This document shows positions 1-11,030 of a DNA stretch of 64,000 nt, piece after piece (positions within the stretch are counted from its first letter, which is position 1; every line of letters starts with the position of its first letter). The stretch spans positions 9,407,464 through 9,471,463 of the forward strand of contig NW_004450266.1 of assembly GCF_000321225.1 (NCBI RefSeq), in the 5' to 3' direction. Under the pieces are notes generated by a model. That model saw only the letters and a program-made list of their open reading frames with translations. It was not told the DNA's origin and did no database searches. The position numbers and the translations under genes are program-made. This stretch comes from Odobenus rosmarus divergens (lineage: Eukaryota; Chordata; Mammalia; Carnivora; Odobenidae).

Positions 1-780
1 AAAAAAAAAAAAGGACACAGATATGTCCTCCTTTCCCTCCACTGTTCTCACCAAAACTGCCAATTGCCAATGGAGGGAGCTCCAAAGAAACCAGTGTCAG
101 AGGCTAGCAGAGAAGAGGATGTTATGTTGGGCACACTTTCTAAGAAGTGACTGTGGAAATGCCTGAAGATCAGAAAAGTAATATGCCTGCCAATGCACTG
201 CCGAGCAACGCCCTCACCCAAAACCTCTTGGTTTCAGAAAAGTTCAAATGTTTCCAAATGAAACTTAACTTGTCTGCTTCATTTCAATTCCTTTAAATTA
301 ATCCACCAGGGCTAATTGGTGGATGCTGAACCCAAGTAAAAAGTCCAAAACCCATCCAAAACTTCTCCATAAAGCTGTCTAATTCCAAATCCTGTATTCT
401 TAGTCACTGTGCTCTGCTTTATTCTGCAAGGTCTAACATCTGGGACTCCCTGTTCCCTCCAGGGGACAAACATATTAAAAATGTAAACCTACATACGTGC
501 ATGTATATGACATCATGATTTGCTTCTGTTCCTATATTTAATATCAACTGGATTTACTGTCTTCCTTCTCCTCAAACCTAATCCTTGTTATTTCTGTCCT
601 AAAATTTTGTGGTCCAGTAATCATGGATTTTTGTATTCCCCCAAATAAGCCATGATATTCTTCACTTCAGTGTCTTTGTATAGACTGCTTCTGCTTTCTA
701 AGGTAGACATGCCTACACTTGTGTATTAAGCAAATGCAAATTCATTCTCCAAGGCCCAGAAACAGTGTCTCCTTTAAAAA
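1..780. other. Unique AT-rich DNA; A-run at window edge
   Basis: The first 12 bases are all A and could be the poly(A) tail of a plus-strand retroelement lying outside the window. The rest shows no gene, RNA or recognisable repeat. Confidence 0.5.
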
Positions 781-792
781 AAAAATTATTTC

Positions 793-1007
793 GGGTGCCT
801 GGGTGCCTCAGTTGGTTAAGCGACTGCCTTCGGCTCAGGTCATGATCCTGGAGTTCCAGGATTGAGTCCCGCATAGGGCTCCCCGCTCAGCAGGGAGTCT
901 GCTTCTCCCTCTGACCCTCCCCCCTCTCATGTGCTCTCTCTCTGTCATTCTCTTTCTCAAATAAATAAATAAAATCTTTAAAAAAATAAAAAATAAAAAT
1001 AAATTAA
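793..1007 (+). mobile_element. Can-SINE (tRNA-Lys-derived SINE), full length
   Basis: The head 'gggtgcctgggtgcctcag' is followed by the tRNA-like A-box region, the 'aggtcatgatcc' block, a CT-rich middle and a tail of AAATAAATAAATAAAATC plus oligo(A). A direct repeat 'aaaaattatttc' at 781-792 and 1008-1019 is the target-site duplication left by L1-type integration. Can-SINEs are transcribed by RNA polymerase III from internal A and B boxes and moved by L1 proteins. The perfect 12-bp duplication suggests a fairly recent insertion. Confidence 0.93.
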
Positions 1008-1019
1008 AAAAATTATTTC

Positions 1020-1689
1020 TTCCCTTTCTCCTTCCCCAGGGAAATTTAATAATCACTATCATTTTTGTCACAGTACCTTGTACTTTGTTAAAATATTTAC
1101 CACCATGTCTTGTAGATATTTACTTGTCAGTCTGTCTATAATTGAGTTTTTGAGTTTTTATTAATGTCATCCCCATAGTGGAGGTTTAATAATTGTTGAC
1201 TGAGAGACTATATGATCATTAACTAGAAGGTTGGTTATAGAAGGTAACTTTTTCTAACGTGAATAGGAAAACAATGAGAAATGAACAACTGTATAAGCCA
1301 ATACCATCATATTTTATATAATTATTTCATTAACAGCTAACATCAATCTTAGCCCATTTCTTCTTATGCTAATTTGTGAATGACTTGATTATGAAGTGCA
1401 GTAGTTAGACACTCATACATTTATAGTCATGTTCTAATTAATCATCAAGTTCTCTGTTCAAATTCCCACAAATTGTAGCATTTTATTTTCCTAAGGGAAT
1501 AGATGCATTTTAACTGTCAGATGAATTCAAATTAATCATTTTGCTTACAGAAGCCAGCTGGAGAGAGATGCATTGGCTGGTGGGACTTGGAAACAGATCC
1601 ATGGCATTTATACCATTATGGATTTTACTATCTGTACAGTTTCTGCTGCTCCATTGAGCCTCAAATTTCCTGATCACAAAATCTCCTAT
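1020..1689. other. No gene or clear repeat seen
   Basis: AT-rich sequence without a supported gene or a repeat I recognise. Confidence 0.4.
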
Positions 1690-1895
1690 GAGCTCTTATC
1701 CACTATATGCCACTCCTTGGCAGTGCTTATCACTTCTGAAATTTGACATGTGTTTCTGGGATTGTCTGATTAATCTTATTCTTTCCAATTAGATTATAAA
1801 TTCCTTAAGGGTAGGAAATGAATCTCTTTTACCCACCATGGGATATACATCATCTAGTACATGGGATCAGTAAATAATTAATAAATGGATATATA
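1690..1895 (+). repeat. L2 3'-end fossil
   Basis: The order of blocks matches the L2 LINE 3' end: a CT-rich stretch, 'agattataaattccttaag' followed by 'ggtagg', then 'catctagtacatggga' and 'taataaatg'. It is heavily diverged, as expected for a repeat that died before the placental radiation. Recognised by pattern only. Confidence 0.6.
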
Positions 1896-2170
1896 AAAAT
1901 GAAAATAATGTCCTTCATCCGTCAATGAAGTGATGCTTGGTTTCAGTAATTAGTTGGGTGAACAAAATATAGCACACACACTAAACCCATGAGGCTGCCA
2001 AGCGTTCCTTTGGGAAGTTTCTGGAAATGCACCCTTGGTCAAGGATAACGCTAATAATGATTTTAAGAATAAAAACAAGGGCAACAGCAAACAATGGCAT
2101 TAAAAACAAAAGTGAGTTAGCAGTAGTAATGATGATGAATACAGTGAGAGAGCCCACATAGTACTAAAGT

Positions 2171-2335
2171 TGATTTCATACAACATTCCAAATCTATACC
2201 ACAAACTCCCAAGGTCAGTTGTAATATTCTACTTAAGAGAAAGAAAAACTGAGTCTTAGGAAAGTAACTCAGTTACTTACCTGCTTTTGAAACCCAGACC
2301 TATTTGACTATGCAATGTCGCTTTATTCTAGTACT
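2171..2335 (-). repeat. MIR SINE fossil
   Basis: Read on the plus strand this follows the reverse complement of MIR: 'aaactgagtcttaggaaag' then 'taactcagttacttacctg' and 'gaaacccagacctatttga'. These correspond to the MIR blocks usually read as 'aaactgaggcacagagag', 'taacttgcccaaggtcaca' and 'aacccaggc'. Confidence 0.6.
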
Positions 2336-3017
2336 CTTCTTTAACATTTCATTAATAAGAACTTTTCTAAGCTTAGATTTAGATGCTAAAAGGTAAACAT
2401 TATTGGTATCTCTGAATAGCATCTGCAATGTTATACAATTATATAACATATTTATTCATGAGTCCTTTCAATCTCTCACTATATTCTGTGCTGCTTGAAA
2501 CAAATGCATATTAGGCATTTATTTTTTAAATTACAGTATAGCACACTGTTACTGATATAATGGTGATAAATGTTTGTGAGAGTGAAATTTAAATGTTTTG
2601 CCATCTCTTTTCATAAAAATGGGTGGCATTCATTCAAACAGAAAATTATTAACCTCACTTATGTTCATTGCATATGTGGAAGATTTCACTTCACCTGTTT
2701 CCTAAATGCATTTCTTCTCATATATCTGTAAAACTCTGAAGATGAAAAAGTCTGTCTTGGTAATATTAACTAATTGGTACTTAATTAAATTATTCTTTTA
2801 GAGGTTATCCTTATTATAAACTTTATAATCTTAAAGTAGATAAATTAGTTAGTGGTTATTTTTATTAGATAAGCATAATTTTATTTGCAAATTATGGAGT
2901 CATTTGGGACTATAGAAATATCATTCAATTTGCAAAATAATTCTCTGTAAGAATTTTCATCTTCTACAATATTAATATTTAACTGAGAAAATGTATGGTT
3001 AATTTTTGAGATTGAAA
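2336..3017. other. AT-rich unique DNA
   Basis: Very AT-rich; no gene, RNA or repeat family recognised. Confidence 0.4.
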
Positions 3018-3028
3018 ATCAATGATCT

Positions 3029-3239
3029 GGGGCGCCTGGGTGGCTCAGTTGTTAAGTGTCTGCCTTCAGCTCAGGTCATGATCCCAGGGTCCTTGGATCG
3101 AGCCCCACATCAGGCTCCCTGCTTGGCGGGAAGCCTGCTTCTCCCTCTCCTGATCCCCCTGCTTGTGTTCCCTCTCTCACTATGTCTCTCTGTGTCAAAT
3201 AAATAAATAAAATCTTTAAAAAATAATAAAAAAGGAAAG
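3029..3239 (+). mobile_element. Can-SINE, full length
   Basis: Begins 'ggggcgcctgggtggctcag', contains 'aggtcatgatcccagggtc' and the B-box-like 'ggatcgagcccc', and ends in 'caaataaataaataaaatc' plus an A-rich tail. The flanks 'atcaatgatctg' (3018-3029) and 'atcagtgatctg' (3240-3251) differ at one base and look like the target-site duplication. This is the arctoid-type Can-SINE. Confidence 0.93.
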
Positions 3240-3313
3240 ATCAGTGATCTGACATGCCTTAGCCACTCTTTGGTTTCTAACCCCTTTCTCAAAAAACATT
3301 CAGAATACTCAGA

Positions 3314-3315
<2 letters not shown>

Positions 3316-3353
<38 letters not shown>
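3316..3353. repeat. (TG)n microsatellite
   Basis: Nineteen uninterrupted GT units. Such pure tracts usually vary in length between individuals. Confidence 0.97.
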
Positions 3354-3356
<3 letters not shown>

Positions 3357-3540
3357 CTTATGATGGAGATGGGAAGAAGGCAGAGGAGGAACCATTCTTG
3401 TTGCTACTATAGCTTTCCTGGTATTTCCCATTATAACTGAAAGCCTAATTTCACAATTGCTGAGATATCCAGCCTTACTGAATGCAGTAGAATCTGGCTT
3501 CTCACTGAGCTACTGTAGTGAAAGAGATGAACATAGAGTT

Positions 3541-3760
3541 TATAGTCTTAATTTCCATTCAAGTATCAGCTCTGTCACTTACTGGGTTTAACATCTTTGG
3601 GAAATAATTCATATTCATCTGAACCTGTTTCTTCATCTAGAAAAATGGGGCTAATAACAACACTTACCTCATTATATTGTAGGGAGTTTTCAATAAGACA
3701 ATCACTATGAAAAGTGCCTTGTAAATTATAAAATATAGTATTTATGAGTTTGTACTTTGA
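3541..3760 (+). repeat. MIR SINE fossil
   Basis: Shows the MIR order on the plus strand: 'cagctctgtcacttactgg', 'tttcttcatctagaaaaat', 'ggggctaataacaac', 'cttacctcatta' and 'aaaagtgccttgtaaatta'. A typical diverged copy of the tRNA-derived mammalian-wide SINE. Confidence 0.75.
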
Positions 3761-3879
3761 AGTCAGAAGAGAAAAAAAAACTTGCTAGAGTTTCTCCAGT
3801 TATTTGACTACTGAACATTCTTAAAGTCCAGGAAAAGAAAAAAGTAAAAAAATAAAAAATAAAAAGCAGCCTTCAAAGT

Positions 3880-4045
3880 CTTCTAGACCTGAACCCTATA
3901 GTTCTGTGTTACAGATATGTTCTCATCATAAATTTATGATTTTTAATTTTCTCATCTGCAATTGAATGAAATTTTCCTCAGAGAGCATTTATGAGAATCC
4001 AATAATAAAGTAAAAGTAAAGTTCCCAGCACAGTGATCATACACA
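3880..4045 (+). repeat. Degraded MIR fragment
   Basis: Blocks resembling the MIR second half appear in order: 'tttctcatctgcaatt', 'gagaatccaataataaag' and 'gttcccagcacagtgatca'. Weaker than the neighbouring copy, so only tentative. Confidence 0.4.
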
Positions 4046-4770
4046 ACTATTTTTTAAACAATCCCTTTAACTCCATGGTCACAATTTATACTAAGCACTA
4101 TAGAAAACTTACTGGATTCATAATTAATAAAAAAGAAAAGTAAAATGAAAATCAAAAGATAAAAAGAAAAAAGAAGATAAAAGTAAGCTTAATTCTAAAG
4201 ATGGTGAACACTATCTTTACCGTTTGTGTAGGAATAAATTGTACTTGAATTTAATGTGTTTCCATGACAATTGAACATTACTTTACCCTTGGATGAAGAC
4301 ATTAAACAAAAACTAGATGAAATACAGAGCACATACTGGCATTCCTCTGGGGGAATTTGTGGGCTAGTCTTGTCTTTTGTGTAGATGAAGAGCTGAGGGA
4401 GATAATTGGCTGACACATTTCATATTTTCAAGAAGATGAGGAAAAACTAGCTTGTTCCTCCCTTTGGAAGTAAAATGTCAAGCAAATAAATGGAAATGTG
4501 GCTCTGCACCATGTGTGATTTGGGGATGATTCACAGCCTCAGATGCATCCTGAGTTCAGGAGCAGAGCTTGGCAATTTTCTTTCCCAAACCACATTTGAA
4601 CAAATATGGTTTTAAAGATAACTGTAATAAAATCTTATGTTTCAGGTCATAAACTGTTTACTGCAAGAACCCTGGAGGAAGACATGGTTTTCCTGGTACT
4701 TCCCCTGAAAGATCCTCCTAAGACCACTTCCTTAGTGTGGTCTCTGACCCTAACCCATGGCCAGGGACCC
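4046..4770. other. No gene or clear repeat seen
   Basis: A 73-codon minus-strand open frame at 4195-4416 and a 60-codon plus-strand one at 4606-4788 have no recognisable domains and no supporting gene signals. I treat both as chance. Confidence 0.4.
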
Positions 4771-4985
4771 ACTCCTAGCCTGATTTAGCTGCCTTTCTCT
4801 GCACACCCATCATATGTTCATCACTGCACTAACCACAAAGTATTGATGTTCCATGACTTCTCTGTCCTCCATTAAAACATTAATTTTTAGGGGATACTCT
4901 AAACTTATTTTTATTTCTGTATTCCCAGAACCTAGCAAATAAGCAGGAATGGGAGCTCATAATTTGGTAGATGAATGACTGCACT
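4771..4985 (+). repeat. L2 3'-end fossil
   Basis: The sequence 'tatttctgtattcccagaa' then 'cctagcaaataagcaggaa' and 'ggtagatgaatgac' matches the L2 3' terminal pattern (stretches normally read as 'tctgtatccccagcacctagcac' in shorter pieces, then 'ttgaatgaatga'). Confidence 0.6.
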
Positions 4986-5640
4986 ATTATGCTTTATTCT
5001 TCTTGGACATGTTCTATCTTCATCATTACCAATGGCAAATTGTCAGATAAAGAGCAATGAGCAAGCCACATTAGGGATTATGATAATGAAATAAATAAGA
5101 TTCCTTCTAGCACCCTTGTTTAGAGAGAACTTGGAGGTCCTTCTCAATGACTGGTAGTATGGTATTCAAATACTTAAATTATAAAAATTAAGATGGTGAG
5201 CTTTTCAATTAGACTAATTTGAACCTGCATCTTAGCTTCTATTCACCAAACTAGGGAATGCAATTGGGTAAGAAAGACTTGAGGTAGGAAGATAATTTTT
5301 TTATTAAGTCACCAGGGGATTATAAAACTTAAACTCACAGTATATTTTGAGAATACTATCAATCACTATATGTCAAAGTTACAGTTCACTGCTGAGCACA
5401 CAGTGTAACCTTATTTCTGTTATTTCTTTATTCCCATTCCAGCTTGCAATTTTTGCTGTATGTTTATTATATATTCTACACTGGAATTTGCATGAGATAA
5501 TATGAAAGACATTGATAGCCGACTGGATTCACGGACTGGCTACATAGAAATTTCTAGAGAAAGAAAAGGTCCCTCTCTCACAGAAATAGAACACCTGCTC
5601 CAAAAGTTAGCCTGAGGCTCAGATATTATGTTTCTAGTAT
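4986..5640. other. No gene or clear repeat seen
   Basis: Unremarkable AT-rich sequence with no supported feature. Confidence 0.35.
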
Positions 5641-5910
5641 CATATGCTTGCCTAGGCTTTAGGGACCTGCAGACCTGAGTTCATATTTGGACTCTGAGAC
5701 TTACTAGCTGTTAATTCTCTGGTAAGCCATGCAAACTTTCTAACTCTTAGTTTCTCCATCTCTAAAACAGAGTTAATGAATTATTTCTAGTAGGATCACT
5801 ATAAAAATCAAATTAAAATTAAACTGTGTGAATCTTGAAATTATACTTATCTTAGTCACTTACCCATGATCTAGATCCTGGTGCTGTACCCTGCATATAG
5901 TAAATGCTCA
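5641..5910 (+). repeat. MIR SINE fossil
   Basis: MIR blocks in order: 'acctgagttcatatttgga', 'gagacttactagctgttaa', 'cttagtttctccatctcta' and the terminal 'gcatatagtaaatgctcaat'. The span is longer than a usual MIR (about 260 bp), so a small insertion in the middle is likely. Confidence 0.75.
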
Positions 5911-6230
5911 ATACATATGTCTGCAGTGAATTAACAAATAGGTTCATTTATGTGAGCCTTTTTATGCCTAAACCAGCTCAGACTGAATTTCTGTTGCTGG
6001 CAACCAAAAGGGTCCTTACCGACAGTAAAATTGCTTCAACTCAGAGGAAACTGATAAACACTTTTTCTCAGAATACTGTTTGTTTCATCACCTCCTTTGC
6101 CTTGCTGGTAAATTTACCTTAACCTCAATGCCAATTCCATATCTAGCTTTAAATATCTTTCCCATTTTCAATGTCCACGTAAAAAGTTATCTGCTACAGT
6201 AAACTTCTATCATCTTAATGTGATTTCTTC

Positions 6231-6500
6231 CTCTTTTGAATCTCCAAGTCCTCCTTACATTCTACTTTGTACTGCAGCTAAACTCTGTGTGTCCATTTAT
6301 AGTAAATCAGTATCTCTTTTGCTTCTCCCAATTCTCCACCAAAAGCTGTCATGAATTACTACTAGGCTATGTACAGAGTCCTGTTATTATACAGTCTATA
6401 TAATACTGTAATTGTGTGTTTGCTTGCTTATCCCCTACTTTATGTTATTTCATTATTCGAATGGGCTAGAATTTATTAATCCTACTATTATGGCCTTGCC
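6231..6500 (+). repeat. Possible L2 3' fragment
   Basis: The CT-rich stretch and 'tgtgtttgcttgcttatccc' followed by 'gggctagaatttattaatcc' resemble the L2 3' region in the plus orientation. Divergence is high. Confidence 0.4.
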
Positions 6501-6629
6501 TGTGAATGGATGTTTAGTGACTAAAGTTATTCTAGGAGACTAGAATCTTTTCCAGGACAAAGTACTGATGTTGCTTATCTCTATAAACCTCAAACAAAAC
6601 AAAACAAAACAAAACTCACAACAAAAAGC

Positions 6630-7085
6630 AGTCACTATGGCAGAAATTGTTAACTGGTTTCCAATATCTTTTCTCCCTTCCACAGTGATAGAAAATAAAT
6701 TTTCAGCAGAATAAAAGGGTAGCCAGACTAAAACTACATTTCCCAGCCTCTATTGTGAAGTAAGGCCATGTAATTGAGCTTTGTCCATTAGGTTAGCAAA
6801 AGTGTCCTGTTGTTGTTCTCAAGAAGTTCCTTAAAAGACATCTCCATGTACTTTTTTATCCTTTATTATTTGCCCCTCATTAATCCTGCTGTCTGGAATA
6901 AGAATGTGTTGGCTGGAGACTCAGCTGTCATTGTAAGCCCATGAGACAAGCCTATGGTGGCATAGCAAACAAAACAGAGCTATGGTCCCTTCCTCAAGCA
7001 GAGCTTCTATATCATTCTGGACTGTGTATACAAAGTATTAACACTGTGAAAAATGAATAGATATCTTTTTTATTTTCTTAAGCCA
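6630..7085 (+). repeat. Ancient interspersed repeat, family uncertain (copy 1 of 3)
   Basis: The core 'aactacatttcccagcctc', then 'ggccatgtaattgagc', and a distal 'ttaagccactgttatcc' also occur, in diverged form and the same order, near 16.08-16.45 kb and 27.83-28.18 kb. The layout recalls old LTR-like mammalian repeats whose last part reads 'gttaagccactgag'. I cannot name the family with confidence. Confidence 0.5.
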
Positions 7086-7500
7086 CTGTTATCCTTATCA
7101 CTCACAAGCAAACTTATAGCAGGTGCTCAAAATTTTCTTCTTGAATTATCTTCAGAGTTTGTTCATATCCATACATCTTCAGTGATTCACCTTCCCTGGA
7201 AATGTTCGGGGATAAAGTGAAGATCTGGCTTACAAACAGTCATTTAGAAGAATGTAGCCAGGGAAGCACACCCAAGAAATAACTAAAACTTTGGTATTAC
7301 TCAAAAGAAAACATTCTATTTTCCACTATGAGATCAGTAGTATGCTATGGAGATAGAGGACAAAAAGTGAACTCACTTTGCCCCCCAGTACATAATCTAC
7401 TGGGGTCTAAAGATACAGACAGAAACAAAATCAACTCTGAGGCTGTTAGCCTATGGGATACAGACTAAACATACTGGGAATCAGAGAGAGAAAACAAAAT
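7086..7500. other. No gene or clear repeat seen
   Basis: Unique sequence; no supported feature. Confidence 0.4.
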
Positions 7501-7694
7501 GTGAGTTATTTTATTTTATTTATTTTATTTTTATTTTAAATTCCTAATCCCCATCCATCACCTATTTCACCCATTCCCCCCACCCACTCCCTCTGGTAAC
7601 CATCAGTTTGTTCTCTATAGTTAAGAGCCTGTTTCTTGATTTTACCTCTCTTTTTTTTCCCCTTTGCTCATTTGTTTTGTTTCTTAAATTCCAC

Positions 7695-10600
7695 ATACGA
7701 GTGAAATCATATGGTATTTGTCTTTCTCTGACAGACTTATTTTGCTTAGCATAATATTCTCTAGCTCCATGCATATCATTGTGAATGGCAAGATTTTATT
7801 CTTTTTATGGCTGAGCACTATTCTAGTGTGTGTGCCTGTGCATGTGTGTGTGTGTGTGTGTGTGTGTATACCACCTCTTCTTTATCCATTCATCAACCAA
7901 TGGGCATTTGGGCTGTTTCCATAATTTGACTATTGTACATAATGTGGCTACAAACATCTGGGTACATGTATCCCTTTGAATTAGTATTTCTGTATTCTCT
8001 GGGTAAATACCTAGTAGTGTGATTACTGGATCATTGGGTAGTTCTATTTTTAACTTTTTCAGGAACCTCCATACAGTTTTACAGAGTGGCTATACCAGTT
8101 TCCATTCCCAGTGACAGTGCATGAGGGTTCCTCCTTCTTCACATCCTTGCCAACACCTGTTGTTTCTTTGTTGATTTTAGCTATTCTGACAGGCGTGAGG
8201 TGACATTTCATTGTAGTTTTGATTTTCATTACCCTGATTTTCCTTTCCATGTGTCCATGGCCATCTGTATGTCCTCTTTGGAGAAATGTCTGTTCATGTC
8301 CTCTGCCTATTTTTTAATTTGATTATTCATTTTATGGGTGTTGAGTTTTATAAATTCTTTATATATTTTGGACAAATATGTCATTTGAAAATATCTTCTC
8401 CCATTCAGAAGGTCTCATTTTTGTTTTTTTTTTTTTTTTTTTTTTTTCCTTTGCTGTGCAGATGCTTTTTATTTTGATGAAGTCCCTATAGTTTATTTTT
8501 ACTTTTGTTTCCCTTCCCTCATGAGACATATCTAGAAAAAGTTGTTAGGGCTAATGTCAAAGAAGTTACTGCCTATAATCTCTTTAAGGATTTTTATAAG
8601 TTCAGGTCTCACATTTAGGTCTTTCATTCTTTTTGGGTTTATTTTTGTGTATGGGGTAAGAAAGTGGTCCAGTTTCATTCTTTTGAATGTTGCTGTCCAG
8701 TTTTCCTAAAACCATTTGTTGAAGAGATTATCTTTTTCCCACTGGATATTCTTTACTACTTTGTCAAAGATTAATTAACCATATAGCTGAGGGTTCATTT
8801 CAGTGTTTCCTATTCTGTTCCATTGCTCTATGTGCCTATTTTGTGCCAAAATCATAATGGTTTGATCACTACAGCTTTGTAATATAACTTGAAGTCTGGA
8901 ATTGTGATGTCTCCAGCTTTTTCTTCTTCAAGGTTGCTTTGGTTACTTGGGGGTCTTTTGTGGTTTCAAGCAAATTTTAGGATTATTTGTTCCAGGTCTG
9001 TGAAAAATGCTCTTGGTATTTTGATAGGGATTGTATTAAATGTGTAGATCGCTTTGGGTAGTATGGACATATTCACAATATCTGTTCTTCCAATCCATGA
9101 GCATGGGATATCTTTCCATTTCTTTGTGTCATCTTTAATTTCTTTGATCATGACATCTTCAAATAGTGAAAGCTTTACTTCTTTCCTACTGATTTCAGTG
9201 CCTTTTATTTCTTTTTATTGTCTAATTGCTGTGGCTAGGACTACCAGTACTGTGTTGAATAAAAGTGGTGAAAGTGGACATCCCTGTCTTATTCCTGACT
9301 GTAGAGGAAAAGCTCCCTGTTTTTCTCCATTTGGGATGATATTAGCTGTGGATTTTTCATATATGGCCTTTATTATGTTGAATTATGCTCCCTATAAACC
9401 TAGTCTGTTGAGGGCTTTTATTATGAATGGCTGTTGTACTTTGTCAGATGCTTTTTCTTGCCTGTGATGTCATTCAGTCCTGGACTTTTGTTTGTTAGGA
9501 GTTTTTTGATTACTGATTTAATTTCATTGCTGATAAGTGGTCTGTTCAAATTTTCTATTTCTTCTTGTTTCAGTTTTGGAAATTTATATGTTTCTAGTAA
9601 TTTATCCATTTCTTCCAGGTTGTCCAATTTATTGGCATATAGTTTTCATAATATTCTCTTATAATTATTTGTATTTCTCTGATGCTGGTTGTTATTTCTC
9701 CTCTCTCATTTGTGATTTTATTTATTTGGGTGCTTTTTCTTTTTGAAACGTCTGGGTAGAGGTTTATCAATTTTTGTTTTTCAAAGAACTAGCTCCTGGT
9801 TTCATGGATTTGTTCTATTGTTTTTTTAGTTTGTATATCATTTATTTCTGTTCTAATCTTTATTTTCCTTCTGGTAGTTTTAGACTTCATTCTTTGTTCT
9901 TTTTTGAGCTCCTTTAAAGTAAGGCTAGCCTGTTTATTTGAGATTTTTCTTGCTTTTGAGGTAGGCCTATATTGCTCTATACTTCCCTCTTAGGACTGTT
10001 TTTGCTATATCCCAAAGGTTTTGGACCAATGTGTTTTCATTTTCATTTGTTTCCATGTTTTTTTTTTAATTTCTTATTTGATACCTTGATTGACCCTTTC
10101 ATTGTTTAATAGCATGTTATGTTACTTCCGTATATTTGTGGCCTTTCAGATTTTTTTCTTGTGGTTGACTTCTAGTTTCACAGTGTTGTGGTCAGAAAAG
10201 GTGCATGGTATGACTTCAATCTTTTTGTATTTGTTGAGGCCTGCTTTGTGGCCTAATATGTGATCTATTATGGAGAATGTCCCATGTGCAGTTGAAAAGC
10301 ATGTGTATTCTGCTGCTTTAGGATGGAATGTTCTGACTATACCTGTTAAGTCTATCTGGTCCAGTGTGGCATTCAAAGCCATTGTTTCTTGTTTATTTTC
10401 TGTTTAGATGATCTGTCCATTAATGCAAGTAGGGTGTTAAAAGTCCCCTACAATTACTGTGTTATTATCAATTAGTTCCTTTATATTTATTATTAATTGT
10501 TTTATATATTTGGGTGCTCCCACGTTGGGGCCATAAATATTTACAATTGTTAGATCTTCTTGTTGCATTGTTCCTCTTATTATTATACAGTGCCCTTCTT

Positions 10601-10910
10601 TGTCTCTTGTTAGAGTCTTTGTTTTAAAAGTTTATTATTTCTGATATAGTATTGCTACTCTGGCTTTCTTTTGACATCCATTTACATGACAAATGCTTCT
10701 TCATCATCTCACTTTCAATCTGCAGGTGTTTTTAGGTCTAAAATGAGTCTCTTGTACACAGCATATAGATGGGTCTTCTTTTTTTTTAGCCATTCTGATA
10801 CCCTATGTCTTTTGATTAGAGCATTCAATCCATTTATAAATGTTAATAGATATGTATTTATTGCTACTTTATTACTTGTTTTGTGGTTGTTTTTGGAGAT
10901 TTTCTCCAAT
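7695..10910 (-). pseudogene. L1 ORF2 remnant (endonuclease/reverse transcriptase)
   Basis: L1 ORF2p nicks target DNA with an apurinic-type endonuclease and primes reverse transcription there. Here the N-terminal piece 'INGLNALIKRHRVSEWLKK' lies at about 10.82 kb. The endonuclease motif 'TAHGTFSIIDHILGHK' and the later 'FSDHNTVKLEV' lie in the 10146-10382 frame. 'ENLNRPLISNEIKSVIKKL' lies in 9421-9627, '[20 protein letters not shown]' in 8966-9151 and the C-terminal 'HLTPVRIAKINK' in 8059-8250. The block between 'SPGLNDITG' and 'ASDKVQQPF' and the block after the reverse-transcriptase FADD position (here 'LFED') are missing. Frames shift repeatedly, so no functional product is possible. Confidence 0.9.
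7843..7867. repeat. (TG)n microsatellite inside the old L1
   Basis: About 12 TG units interrupting the L1 3' region. Confidence 0.9.
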
Positions 10911-11030
10911 CCTTTCTTGTCTTTCTCTCTTTCATGTTTTGCTGATTTTCTTTAGTGATATATTTTTCTTTCTTTCTCCTTATTGCATGTTTATTAGTGG
11001 TTTTAATGTGGGTCTCTCCTAGGCAAATGA

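Larger units (their letters stand above)
7501..11030 (-). mobile_element. Old L1 LINE, 5'-truncated, minus strand
   Basis: Read on the minus strand this is an L1 running from the region between ORF1 and ORF2 at about 11.0 kb to an A-rich 3' tail that appears as T-rich sequence at 7504-7540. ORF2 signatures survive in several frames. The copy holds a 24-base T run, a (TG)n tract at 7843-7867, many frameshifts and two large internal deletions near 9.15 and 9.46 kb. No clear target-site duplication was found, and divergence indicates an old insertion. Confidence 0.92.

Noticed and set aside
3029..3110. tRNA-like head resembling a tRNA-Lys gene
   Set aside because: It is the tRNA-derived part of a Can-SINE, without a proper acceptor stem and followed by the SINE body and tail. 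The same applies to all other SINE heads here.
9054..9467. 137-codon plus-strand frame
   Set aside because: It is the antisense of the old L1 ORF2; the hydrophobic peptide comes from reading ORF2 backwards.
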